NCBI GenBank assembly: GCA_943736015.1
Contig: OX031063.1
Span: forward strand, 46,764,672-46,828,671
DNA from: Tridacna crocea
Taxonomy: Eukaryota > Mollusca > Bivalvia > Cardiida > Cardiidae
Direction of reading: 5' to 3'
DNA length: 64,000 nt
Below, one piece after another: positions 22,401-34,600 of this stretch (its first letter is position 1; each line of letters begins with the position of its first letter). The position numbers and the translations under genes were made by a program. Below the pieces are notes generated by a model, which made no database searches, was not told the origin of the DNA, and worked only from the letters and a program-made list of their open reading frames with translations.

Positions 22401-25400
22401 CCTTGCTGTTATTTCTGTTATTTAGAGATACCATAGAAATGCCTTATGGGGCAAAGGGTTACAGGTTACTTCCTCTGGGTCGTAAAAACCAGCGACTGTT
22501 TGGTAAAAGGTTAATTTATCCTTTTCCGACAATGTCTTCCATTCGGTTAAATGACAAATCTTTGTCTTTTCCTTCCGATAAATGCATAAGCGTGTGAAAT
22601 TCATAAGCGTTTCTAGTAGACGTAATCTTGAGTATCGAAATAGCACATACAATAATGGATAAACCCTTCACCACACAATCCCAGGTTTAAAGTCACTGAG
22701 AAAGAAAACTTTTCAAAAACATTGTGGGAAAAGGAGAAAATGCTGGTATCCAGCATTTTCTCCTTTTCCCACAATGTTTTCTAACCTTTCAAAGACACTC
22801 TCCATATTTAATGAGACACGGATTTAGTGTGTAATCTGAAAATGCTTCCAATGTGGATAACTGTATTCTTTTTTGTCAGTCGGTAAAGCGTTGAAAAAAA
22901 AACACAGAATACTATTATGCTTCTTTTGGAAAGAATGTTTTGTATCAGTCTGTGTTTGGAAAAAAAACTTGATGTAGTTGGACTTTAATGGATTTAGTTA
23001 ATATTTTGGGAATAGTTTCGCGACTTTTGTGGATACAGTGTAGATATTGATGAGACATCACAATTTTTTTTTATTTTTACCATATATATATTTTGTGCTA
23101 CGCAAGGGGAGGGGGGGGGGGGGGTGATAATCGAGGGCAAATTTGTAAATTTGTCCCAACCCTTCACTACAAAACCCCCTGAATTTTGACGACCGACGAA
23201 GCTTTTTGAAAACATTTGGGAAAAGAAGAACATTCTGCTATCAGCCAATTCTCTACTTCCCGCGTTGCTTTCTGTCCCGCCAGAGTTAATTGAATAATTT
23301 CAACAACATTTGGTTTAGTCTTAAATCGCTTCCAATTTTGAAAAAGAAAAAAAATTCATTTTGTTTAACAACCAATAGAATCATGAGGTAGAGCAGTCCT
23401 TGAACATACAGAAAATTGGCCAATACCGATGATCAGTAGCGAAAAGTTTCGGCTCAGGTCATCCTGCGCGGACGGCGCAGGCTGATCTGAGTCGACACTT
23501 TTCGCAGATGCTTTAACCCATTACCACACAATCCCTACTTTTGAAAGTAGCCTTTAGAAAACATTGTGGGAAAACGAGAAAATGCTGGTTACCAGCATTT
23601 TCTCCTTTTCCCACATTGTTTTCTACCCTTCACAAAACAAAGTTAAAATTTTCAGTCACTTTAATTTTGTCGTCTGCAAATACTTTCGATTTGGACAAAC
23701 CTAAGATCTTGTCGTTTGGTAATGAGTTAAGCCCCCTTTTCACTGAACATTACAAACAGATTTTTGTTTCTATGCTCGTTTTAAAGTATGATCTTCGTCT
23801 GCAGACTAAGAAAAACGACTTTTTAAAACAATGTGGAAAAATCATTTTTCAATCATAGCAAATTTTGTAGGATAATATTGAAGTGGAAATAGGTGTTTTC
23901 CATTAGGGGGTCCACTACCTTAAGACAAACTTGTCACTGTTCTGTAAATGATTATGGTAACAATTTGTGAGAGTTGTTAGTCTACAAGTAACATGTCGTT
24001 AAAACTGACAAGTAAAGTCGGTTTATTTGATGATGAAGAAGAAGAGGAGGAGGCAGAGAAAGTCGTTGTAGCTTCCGAACCTAGTGAAGAAAAAGCGGAA
24101 AAGACCGAGGTGGAACAGTTAGAGGTACTTCAACGTTGCGACTTTTGTTCTGCTTAACCCACTACAGCACAATGACGACTTTTGACGACCCTGAGGTGTA
24201 AGTCTTTTGAAAACATTGTAGGAAAAGGAGAAAATGGTGGTAACCAGCATTTCCTCATTTTCCCACAATTTTCTACCCTTACCGAATCAAATTTTGATTT
24301 TTCAGCCACATTTATTTTGTCGTCTGCAAATGCTTTCAATTTGGATCAGTCTATAAATTTGTAGTTTGGTAAAGAGTTAAGCCTTTACATGACGACAAAG
24401 TTTCAGTGTCGCTCAAAAGGTGCTTTTCTGTATAGAGTAAAAACGTTGTAGGAAAAGGAGAAAATGCTGGTTACCAGCATTTTCTCTTTTTCCCACAATA
24501 TTTTCAATAGGCTGAATTCCCAGAGGTGTGAAAATAAGTCATTATGTGGTAAAGGGTTAAAAGAAATGGGACTTATTCCGTGGAAAAGGGGATGACTCTA
24601 TCTGCAAAAAGTATCAACTGGGGTCAGCCTGCGCAGACCACGCAGTCTCAATCCCGTCTAAACTTTTTGTTATTCGTTAAAAATTCTGCGTGCTAAAGGA
24701 CCATTGGCCGCATTATCCAGTATGTTGTCAGGTTAAACGGATTTTATATTCAAATTAAAAAATTAATAGAAATACGGGAAAAACAATTCACTGTCTTTGT
24801 TTGGTGATTTAACATTGTTTCGCTTTCATCACAATGACTATAGTTCACCAATGATGCTTTCCTGGAGTTTCCTGATACCAATAGATCGTACAATGTTCTT
24901 CTAATCCATTCCAATCCATTGCAGCCGTGCTCCGGTAGCTCAGTCGGTAGAGCACAAGTCTTGTGAAAGTGGGGGGGGGGAAGGATGTGTCTTGCGTTCA
25001 ATCCCCGGTTCGGCCAATTTCTTTCTAGGATGGGTGGTAGTCATTGTGACAGGATTCATTCCTTTCTCACCGCTGATCAATGTTTCCACGATGGTTGTAT
25101 GGGAAAGTAGCCAGTGGCTTAGAAAGAATATTGTGCGGAGTACTGGTGAAAGAAACTCCAGGACAGCAGGGATAAGTTCACTGGTCGCCGTGCTATAACT
25201 GAAATAATGTTGAAAGCAGCGTTAACTTTTTACCTCATGACAATATTTCATACTGGTCCAAATTAAAAGAGCACACTGAAGACATATTGATTGCAGTTCA
25301 GATGTTGGTATATGTGTCTGAAAGAGAAGAAAAGATTGTGGGAAAAGGAGAAAATGCTGGTTACCAGCATTTTCTCCTTTTCCCACAATGTTTTCAAAAG

Positions 25401-28400
25401 TCTTCTTTCTCAGGGTCGTCAAAAGTAGGGATTGTGTGGTAATGGGTTAAATACCATCCAATCAATCAAACAATCAACCAAGCCACTGGTTGTTTTCCCG
25501 CTGAAACATTGCCAAAATAATGTTCGACAGTGAGGGAAAAAAATGAATACTGTCAGATATACCCAAAGGGTATATCATCAACTCTCAGAATGAATTTTAC
25601 CGAGCTGCTTTGACGACAAGCAATATTTATGAAGTAGTAGGCAGGTAGGAAATGTCGCTTTGAAAAGATGCTGAATTGAATTCGTTTTCAAAATTGAATT
25701 AATTATAGCTTTAGAAATCATGAAAAACATTTTCTCCGTCAACTATTTAGCTTTGCAAACATTTGCTCACAGCTACGTATTTATTCGTAATGATTACCTC
25801 TACCCTAAGTAAATGTACAAGTATAATTGCTCTTTTTATCTTGAATCAACAAAATGTATTTAAAAAAAATTGTAAGAAAATCAAAAATATGATTTTCTCA
25901 TAATGGCAGATTTCTTGTCCTCGCAAATTGCCCCTCCCCGTGTCAGTCCATGAAATGGACTTATTTTCCCCCATCTAACGTTATACACAGATATATACGT
26001 AGGATCTGACTTGAGTTGGCTTTTGAGATGAGATTTTATTAAACGAGTCTAGGGATTGTTAATGCGAGCCTTTGGCGAGCTTAATAACATTTTCCTTGAC
26101 GAGTTTGATAAAATTTTATCTCAAACGCCCACGAATGTCAGATTCTTTTTATCACATAACGATATTTCACAAAATATAGATCAGATGATGCAAAAACATT
26201 CATTAATGCACCCGCGGTGTTTTACATGAGACCCATTCAATTGTATAAAATGCATACACAATGACGTCAAAAATGACGTCACGCAAATGTGATATCAAAC
26301 GTGTGTAAGATAAGAGAATTCGTAATGGGTATATTACACTGAAAACAAGGGAGGTTATGTGATAAAACAAAATTTTAGACTCGTCTAAATTCAGAATAGT
26401 TATTGATGATGATTCGATTGTGGCACAAAATAACTTCAAAACCATTCGCTGCGAAAGTTTGGCTTAATACATCTGCAAAAACTATCGACCCAGGTCAGCC
26501 TGCGCAATCCGCGCAGGCTGACCTGAGTCAGTACTTTTTGCTATTGGTCATTTTTCTCTGCGTTACAAAGGACCGGTTTACCTCATGACCTCAAGATCTA
26601 ATAAGTTTTTAGACAAAATTGTCATTTTGTATCTATAATTATGTAATGACTTTCTGAATACATTGCATCACTTGCACGCATTAGCTCCCATTTTCTCAGA
26701 GCATGGCCCTTTATATTTTGTCTGTGAAAGGGTGGAAAACAAAAAGAAATGAGACACTTCTGGTTATCAAATTTTTTGCGTGTCAAAGGATCAGTATACC
26801 TCATGATTCTATCAATTGTTATACAAAATGGGTTTTGTAGATCTATAAGTACATGAATGGCTTTGTATAACGCACTATGGATATGCATTAAGCCCCCTTT
26901 ACACGGTGCATGGCTTTAATATATTTTGATCATATATTGTCGATTTACTTTCAAAATCTCGTACCTACAGCTTGTTTCACGCTGTTGTTGGGGGTTTTAG
27001 AAGTAAACCGACGATATGGCTTGCAACACTGAAAGGGGCATTCGGATATTTTACAATGAGCGCATCCTTTTCCTGGAATGTTTCTATATTACATGTATAT
27101 CTCCAACAGAAGATGAACAGTCGTTTGATTACATGTATGTTCTGTATTGTAACCGGTACATAATACATAACACAAGCTCTGTGGAAAAAAAGGAATTGGT
27201 TTAATGCACCTATAAAAAACTATCTTCTCATGTCAGTTTGCGCTGTCCTCGCAGGCTAAGCTGGTCCTAGGAACTGTTTGTTTTTTGCTTATAGTCAATT
27301 TTCTGCATTTTCAAGGACCACATTACTCTAGGAATCCGTCGGTTGTCACACAAATTGGAAATTACGGATCCATAATCAGGGCCTGTATTCACCAACCATT
27401 CTTAAAAATATTCTGAGTCTTATTGTCCAAGGTTTTCCACATTTGTAAGTAACACAACTTCTGATTGGCTAAACCATTCGGTTTAGCCAATCAGAAGTTG
27501 TGTTACTTACAAATGTAGAACATTCTGATGAATAGGACAAAAAAACGTTATAAAGAATAGTCGGTGAATACGGGCCCAAATGACGCACGAGGAAGCAACG
27601 ACCCCTTTTATCAGCGCATGGTGCAATTGCATTATTTCTATTTTCAGCCTTTCGTTAAGTTCCGCCGGGTAGCTCGAGCTGTAAAGTTACTGATCCAAGT
27701 CTGCAATGTTTGTAAAGGGTGAGTAAACTATTTCTAACTCTTGCATAACACATGGTGGCTTAACCCTTAATCTTGCTAAATAAATGAATTAAACAATTTC
27801 AATTCGACATTAATAACAAATATATTGCTGTTTCAGACAATCACATACTTATAAACTTATTGGCCCTTGGAAAAACAAAAAAATTAACGATAGCGAAAAG
27901 TTTCGACTCAGGTCAGCCTGCTCTGACAGTGCAGGCTGAGCTTGGTTAATATTTTTCGCATGTTTTCACAGAGCACGACTCATTTCTGTGTCTGTGTGGT
28001 ATGTTATGCCGTCTCCGAAACTATTTCAGTAATACAGCGTTACCAATGAAGCCATCCATACATTCGTTCGTTCACCGATACTTTTCACACTATTGTTCTC
28101 ATACCAACGGTTGCGTTCCCTCGTAACAATCGTTAAACGAACGTTTTGCGGTGAAAGAGGAATTTCTCGTGTTGTCATCACTGTTCTTGGAAAGAAATTG
28201 GCCTAGGTTTACAATCAAACCAACGATCTCAGGTTTCAAAGCTCTAAGAATAACAAACCGAGCTAAAGGAGTGGACAATACAGTTAAGAATACTGCTTCA
28301 CTTGTTTTATAGGTTACTTGAAGACTCCGTGTCACAAGAGGCTTGGTTCGCGTTGGTTGACAACCTTGCAGCGGCAGCAGCTCTCACGTCCGATAAGAAA

Positions 28401-30202
28401 AAGGGGCGGGCCTTTGTGACATATGTGCCCAATGAAAATCGAGAGCTTGAACAACTCAGCTTTGACGTCACCGAATATCTTAGACATAAGAAAGCAGAGG
28501 TAAGCAAATAGTAAGAAGGATTAGCTCATTCACGAGCAGAAACAGTCGACCAAAACGAGGCAAATGCTAACGATAAATGATGATTGCTTTCTTTGAAATA
28601 TAAGACAATTTCGAGAAAAAAAGGACAAAATGCTGGTTACCAGCCAAAAGCTTCGAAAAAAAATTCCTTTTTACCACAATATTTTAAAACGCCTTGTTCT
28701 TGAACTTTAAAATACAGAAAAACTGATGTAAAATTAGCAGTGGTTATGTCGCACCGTTAACAACATCCCTTGCCTTGCCATGCACCCTTAACTCATGTTT
28801 GAGTCATCGGGGCGTCACCTGGGCGAGCTGTACAGCAGTCTGTTCCATTCATCCCGATCGTTTGCAAGGGCCTCCATCTCTGCGAATTGTTTCCCCATCC
28901 GTTCCTATATGTTACCAACCCACATTTTCTTTGTCTGCGTTTCCTTTTGCGTACTGCCACTTTGCACAGTACCCTGCAGAACTGTCTTTGAAAGGCCACA
29001 GGATCTGGTGAATTGGCAACACCATTTCAACTTCCTCCTTTTCACTGTTATTAACAGGCCTTCATCGGGGCCGATGTGTTGTTCGATGTTTTTGTAGACC
29101 TTTTTGTTGGTGATGTGATCCAAGAATGATCACATTCTTGGATCACATCACCAACAAAAAGGTCTACAAAAACACGCCCAATGTTTTGCGGTAGCATCTT
29201 ATTTCCAATATCTGTAGCCTCCACTGTAGTTCTGCTGTAAGAGACCATGTCTCGCATGTCTCGCATGTGTACAGGCAGATGGAGAAAGCCATACATGTAC
29301 GCAGGAGTCTGGTCTTAAAGTTCCATGGTGATACTGTCATCTCTTTAAATTGTTTCATCGTGATGTATGCAGTCATTGTCTGTAAGGCTCTTGAAAGGAC
29401 TTCTGCTCTTGACCCTTGACCACTTATGGTTACCCCGAAAAGTTGAACTGTTTCAATGTGTCAAGTTGCGGCCCCTAAATTGTGATGGTGTTTTGTCATT
29501 TGCCATAGTATCTGTCTTTTCAGCACTTATTTTCATGCCATTCTTGGTAGAGGCGGGGTCAAGGCGCTTCACCCATCTTCTTCGTTCATCTTCTTTCCCA
29601 ACCAATACATCTATTTCATCTGCTAACATGACGTTTGTGATATTTTTTTCCTTTTAGGCTGACTGTATTCTCATGGTCTTTTGGCGCATCTTTCTAAATT
29701 CGTTCCAGAAAACGTTGTGGAAAAAGGGGTAAGAGCACGCATCCTTGCCACACACCTACTCACCTGTGGAATCAGTCTGCGACGGTGGCCTGGGAAAGCA
29801 CTGTACTAGTTGCTTTGGCTGGTAGATGGTGTGGATCAGTTTTGTCCCATATTATAGTTCTTCATGGTGGCCCACCTTTTGTTGTGCTATCCTGTTAAAC
29901 GCTTTTTTGGAACTTTTTTATTAACTTTTTGTTATTATGTAAATGCTTTTAATTATGACAAGTCTTGAATTTTGTCGCTTCCTACAGTAGAACTCATTTA
30001 ACATAGGTTTTTTGTTGTCGTCTCTAAGCCAAATTCGGCAGCAAAGGAGCTAAAACAGTGGATGATATATTTCAGGACTATTTGACGGATGAAGTTCGAA
30101 ACATAATGAAACAACGACCGGGAACCAGAACGGAGGAGCAGCTGTTAGAGGTAAGGCATCGTCAACCAGTCAGTTTACTGAATAAGCGCGGAGAACCCCG
30201 TA

Positions 30203-30242
<40 letters not shown>

Positions 30243-31582
30243 CAATTGGATAGATATAAGTTTGTGCATGTAATAGTGAAGACAAAAATAGATTTTAGAC
30301 ATGCATTAAACCAATGAGAATGGCATGAAATACTGACCATGACTACCTCCTAACAAACAGTAAGGCTACCTAAGTGGCGCTCTATCATCTAGAGTTCTGG
30401 GTGCGTATTCACCAACCCTTCTTAAGAACATTCTTGGTCTCATTCTTCAAAATTTTGTCAGCGTGAAAGTAACAGAACTTCTGATTGGCGAAACCGTTTG
30501 GTTTAGCCAATCAGAATTTCTGTTTCTTTCACAGTCAGGAAATCTTGACGAATAAGACCCAGAACGTTCTTAAGAATAGTTGGTGATACAGACCAAGGTG
30601 TATCCTTGTACTACAATAATAAGCAAGTTCTCGAATAGTATCACGGTTTTTATTTTCTAAACTGGCTGAATCAGGAAATTGGAAGCAAAAAAGTTATCAG
30701 TGGTATAGAGTTTCATCCAGGCAGACATAGGTTGATACTTTTTACGGAATCATAAAGTCACATTTTCACAGAGTGTAACTCTAGATTTTGCATAGTTCAA
30801 TCTGCGTGTACTTTCAAATTTCGGTCTGTGCAGATCCTGGCAAGTTGCGGCACTCTACGGCCATGATCAGGCTTTCGCTCATCCTCGTTGACCCAGTTTC
30901 GATTCATACTCTAATCGACCCTGGGTTATTTGGCTGGCGTTTTCTCGTTCGAAAGAATTATTCATGAAGCATTTTAATTGGTATATAATTTCAGTTTTTC
31001 TTTGAGAAAAATTCAACTATTTTTATCACAAATATGCCGTAAATTTCTATTTTCAGTAACTGACGAAATGAAATTGCCCTCCCTACAAGAGAGAATGAAT
31101 ATTTTATCGATCTTTCGATTGGCTATTAGGGTACTTTCCGACCATATGAATATTCATCGGAAACGAAGATTTGCTAGTCAATTTTCACAGGGGTAATGCA
31201 TGAAGAGTAACGTAATGCTTAAACCTGGGTTCCGAGGATGGCTTTCGCTTGGCCCTCGATACTATTTCGCATAAACATATCTTCAAGTTCAAGGGCTTGG
31301 TTTGTGGTGATGGTTGCCACTATGAATGAAAATATCACAGAGAGTTCACTATTCATTGTAATTGTGTTGAAGATCTTTATTATGTAAGATTAGCTATGAT
31401 TAACATGAATCAATGTTAAACCTTGTTTTACAGTTAATGTCTGACATATCTGTTTATCTCTACTGACTTAGGTTGTTAGATGCTTGAAGAATATTTGCAA
31501 GTCCTTCAACGAGTACCCACTGTCCATCCAAAAACAGATTTGTCAACGGGCGTTTTATGATCAGTAAGTTAGTTGGTCATCT

Positions 31583-31647
<65 letters not shown>

Positions 31648-34600
31648 ATAAGCAATGCTATATGTATACATACATGTACATGCACAACAGTAAGATTTAC
31701 GGATTAAAAAATAGCAAATAACGCAATGTGTTTAATCTACCATTTAACATTTTATAATCCATTAATCCTTGCTTTTAAACGCCTCAGTAAAAAGCCTTCT
31801 TGACCTCTATCTGTCAAAGTACACATTCTTAATCTTCTTATCAATAATTTAAATTACTGGTCAATGTGGATAACGTATGGTTTACGAGAACTCATAACAG
31901 AGCCAAAGATGGAAGCAGGGAGATCTGCAGACGGCATAAATCAAGAATTAAGTCATTACCAAACACTAAAGTTTTAGGTTTGTCCAAATTTAAAACATTT
32001 GCAGACCGCAAAAAAAAAAGTGACTGAAAATTTGAAATTTGTTTTGTAAGGGTAGAAAACATTGAGGAAAAAGGAGAAAATGCTGTTTACCAGCATTTTA
32101 TCCTTTTCCCACAATGTTTTCTAACGGCATCTTTCTCAGGGTCGTCAAAAGTAGAGATTGTGTGGTAATGGGTTAAACTGCACAGAACGCGCAGTCATAT
32201 CTTGGGTCTATATCATCCGCTTGTTTGGTCAAGTCCACACGGTAATAATGTAAAAAAAAATATTTCGAGTTTCAGAAGCTTGTAGTTTTAGCCGTCGAAA
32301 AATGTCAAATTAGTACTTTTTGGCGCCGAAAGATTTAAACCCTCCACGTTTAATTTGACATGGATTCCCCCACTCCCCAAACAAAAAAATCGTAAATGAG
32401 TAAATCCAAAACCGTTGAACAACAAACACGCATCATTCCATATGCACTGCAGAGCTGAACAGTGGTACAAGAGACGAGAAGGTATTAAGTTTAGTCGGAA
32501 ATTTTGCAAAAGGTTACTACAGAGCGACGTGGAATTTCTAATGATATATTGCCAAAGACGAAACGGTCTGTTTGATTATGGAGAAAAATGAGGATATCTT
32601 CATCTTGTCGAGACGCTACGTTAAATTAGAGACTCCACAGTACTTACACGCTTGCCAAAATGCTTCTAAGTTCTTTTTATTACGTCATAGTCGACATTTA
32701 TGTGCCTAGATCCAGTCGTACATTTGTTCATTGAAGCCTTTCCGATCGGCCACATCTAGACCGTCTTAGTGTGTTTAATGAATTAGTCGAGATGCACTGA
32801 AGGTAATGAAGGTGAATGCGGATTGAAATGTGGAAAGACTATCGGATGACTATCGATCATCAGCCGAAGTTGGATATATATCTGGTGACATGTTACTGAC
32901 TTCTTTGTGATATGTTCCAACTTGAGCTGATAATGAAAAATGTCATTGCCGCTTTATTAACTCTTTACGAAATAATCCCTGGTTTTTACGGCCCAGAGAT
33001 AGAAACTTTTTGAAAAAATTGTGGGAAAAGGAGAAAATGCTGGTAACCAGCATTTTTTCCTATTCCCACAATGTTTTCTACTCTGCTGGAAACAAGATTT
33101 AATTTTTGGTTTACGGTCATTCTGTCGCCTGCAAGTGCTTTCAATTTGGACTTGTCTAAAATGTTGTTGTTTGGTAAATAGTTAAACAAAAAATACCAGT
33201 GTATTTCTTTAATGACGAAGCTCCACATTATAACATCAAAGCCTCGAGTTCTTCTGATGAGAATGACAAACCATTAGAACTACACACCTTGCCGCGCGAG
33301 TACTGGCTAAGCGTTCTGAAAACTATCATCGAGAGTCATTAAATAAGATATTTATGACAAGATAACTGTTTAATATACACCTAATACGAAAGGAGAAAAC
33401 AGGAGAGTGCTAGACTTTCTAGTAGAAATGGTCAACCCACTCAAGGGAACTTATCATTGCCTATCGTAAAAGGTGAATTATTTCCCTTGGAACGATATCT
33501 CTCCCAACCACCTCCACCCCCCAACCCCCCCCCCCCCCCACCCCCGCTATCCACGATTTTTCTTTGTAGAAATGAAATCTATAAAGACAAATAAACAGCG
33601 GCTTTTTTTATTGATAAATGGGCGGATTTTTCAACTATTTCCTGGTAACGATAAAGGATGAATAGCAGGTAATGATTACAATACTGTGCTTTGTACAAAA
33701 AAATGGAAGTCCAAGGAAAGCTGCATTTGTCGAAGTGACATAACCAAAACACCATTGGGAATCTTGTGAAACAACACAATATACAACCCATCGCAATGTA
33801 TTTGTTATTCTTTCAGCTGCGAACTTGACCTGTTCTGAAGTCTGAACGATCAGTTTGCTGAAATTAAGAACGTTCTTTTTTATATTATAGGCTTGACTAT
33901 ATCAGTGATAGCTGTACATCTGGACCTGTACTCACCAACAATTCTTAAGAAAGTTCTTTGTTTTTCTCTCCATAATTTTCTATATTTGAAAGTAACACAA
34001 CTTCTGATTGGCTAAACCATTCGGTTTAGCCAATCAGAAGTTGTGTTACTTACAAATATAGAAAATCGTGGAGAATCAGACTAAGACTATTTTCAAGAAT
34101 TCTTCGTGAATACGGGCCCTGTTCGTATGATATAAATCTATGCCATCTATGCCACCCAAAAAAGCACCAATGACTCTGCAAGGATTAACCATTTTTGGCT
34201 TATTTAGGTACAGAAGAAACCGTGTTATACTTCGTCGAGGCCTAGCTCCAGATGGGATTTATTTTCTTCTGTCAGGACAACGTAAGTATTAATTGAATCT
34301 ATCTATCTGTCTATCTATCTATCCGTGATCTATCTATCTATCTATCTATCCGTGATTTGTAATACAGTGACAATCAAAACAGATTTATTCATACACTTCC
34401 TTTTTTATTAAGCATTATTCAACTATTCAATTTTATTGAAATGCATTGAAGATCTGTACTATAAATCCTTTTATTTACTCGAGTTCATCCTTCGATAAAT
34501 CTCTTAAATGTTACCCGGTTTCTTGTCTAGCAGTCTAACTTTTCCTAAACCTTTATTTGCACATTTATCATTGGTAGGTGTAAACTGTAGGACAAAATTG

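Noticed and set aside
29658..29732. Apparent exon with TTTTAG acceptor and GTAAGA donor on the + strand
   Set aside because: It is the antisense of the reverse-transcriptase relic and its phase breaks the CNBD2-like reading.
30029..30075. Upstream extension of CNBD2-like exon 5 using the CTAAG acceptor
   Set aside because: It would add KFGSKGAKTVDDIFQ but needs a phase-1 donor, whereas exon 4 ends in phase 0. The TTTCAG at 30070-30075 keeps phase and gives the expected family alignment.
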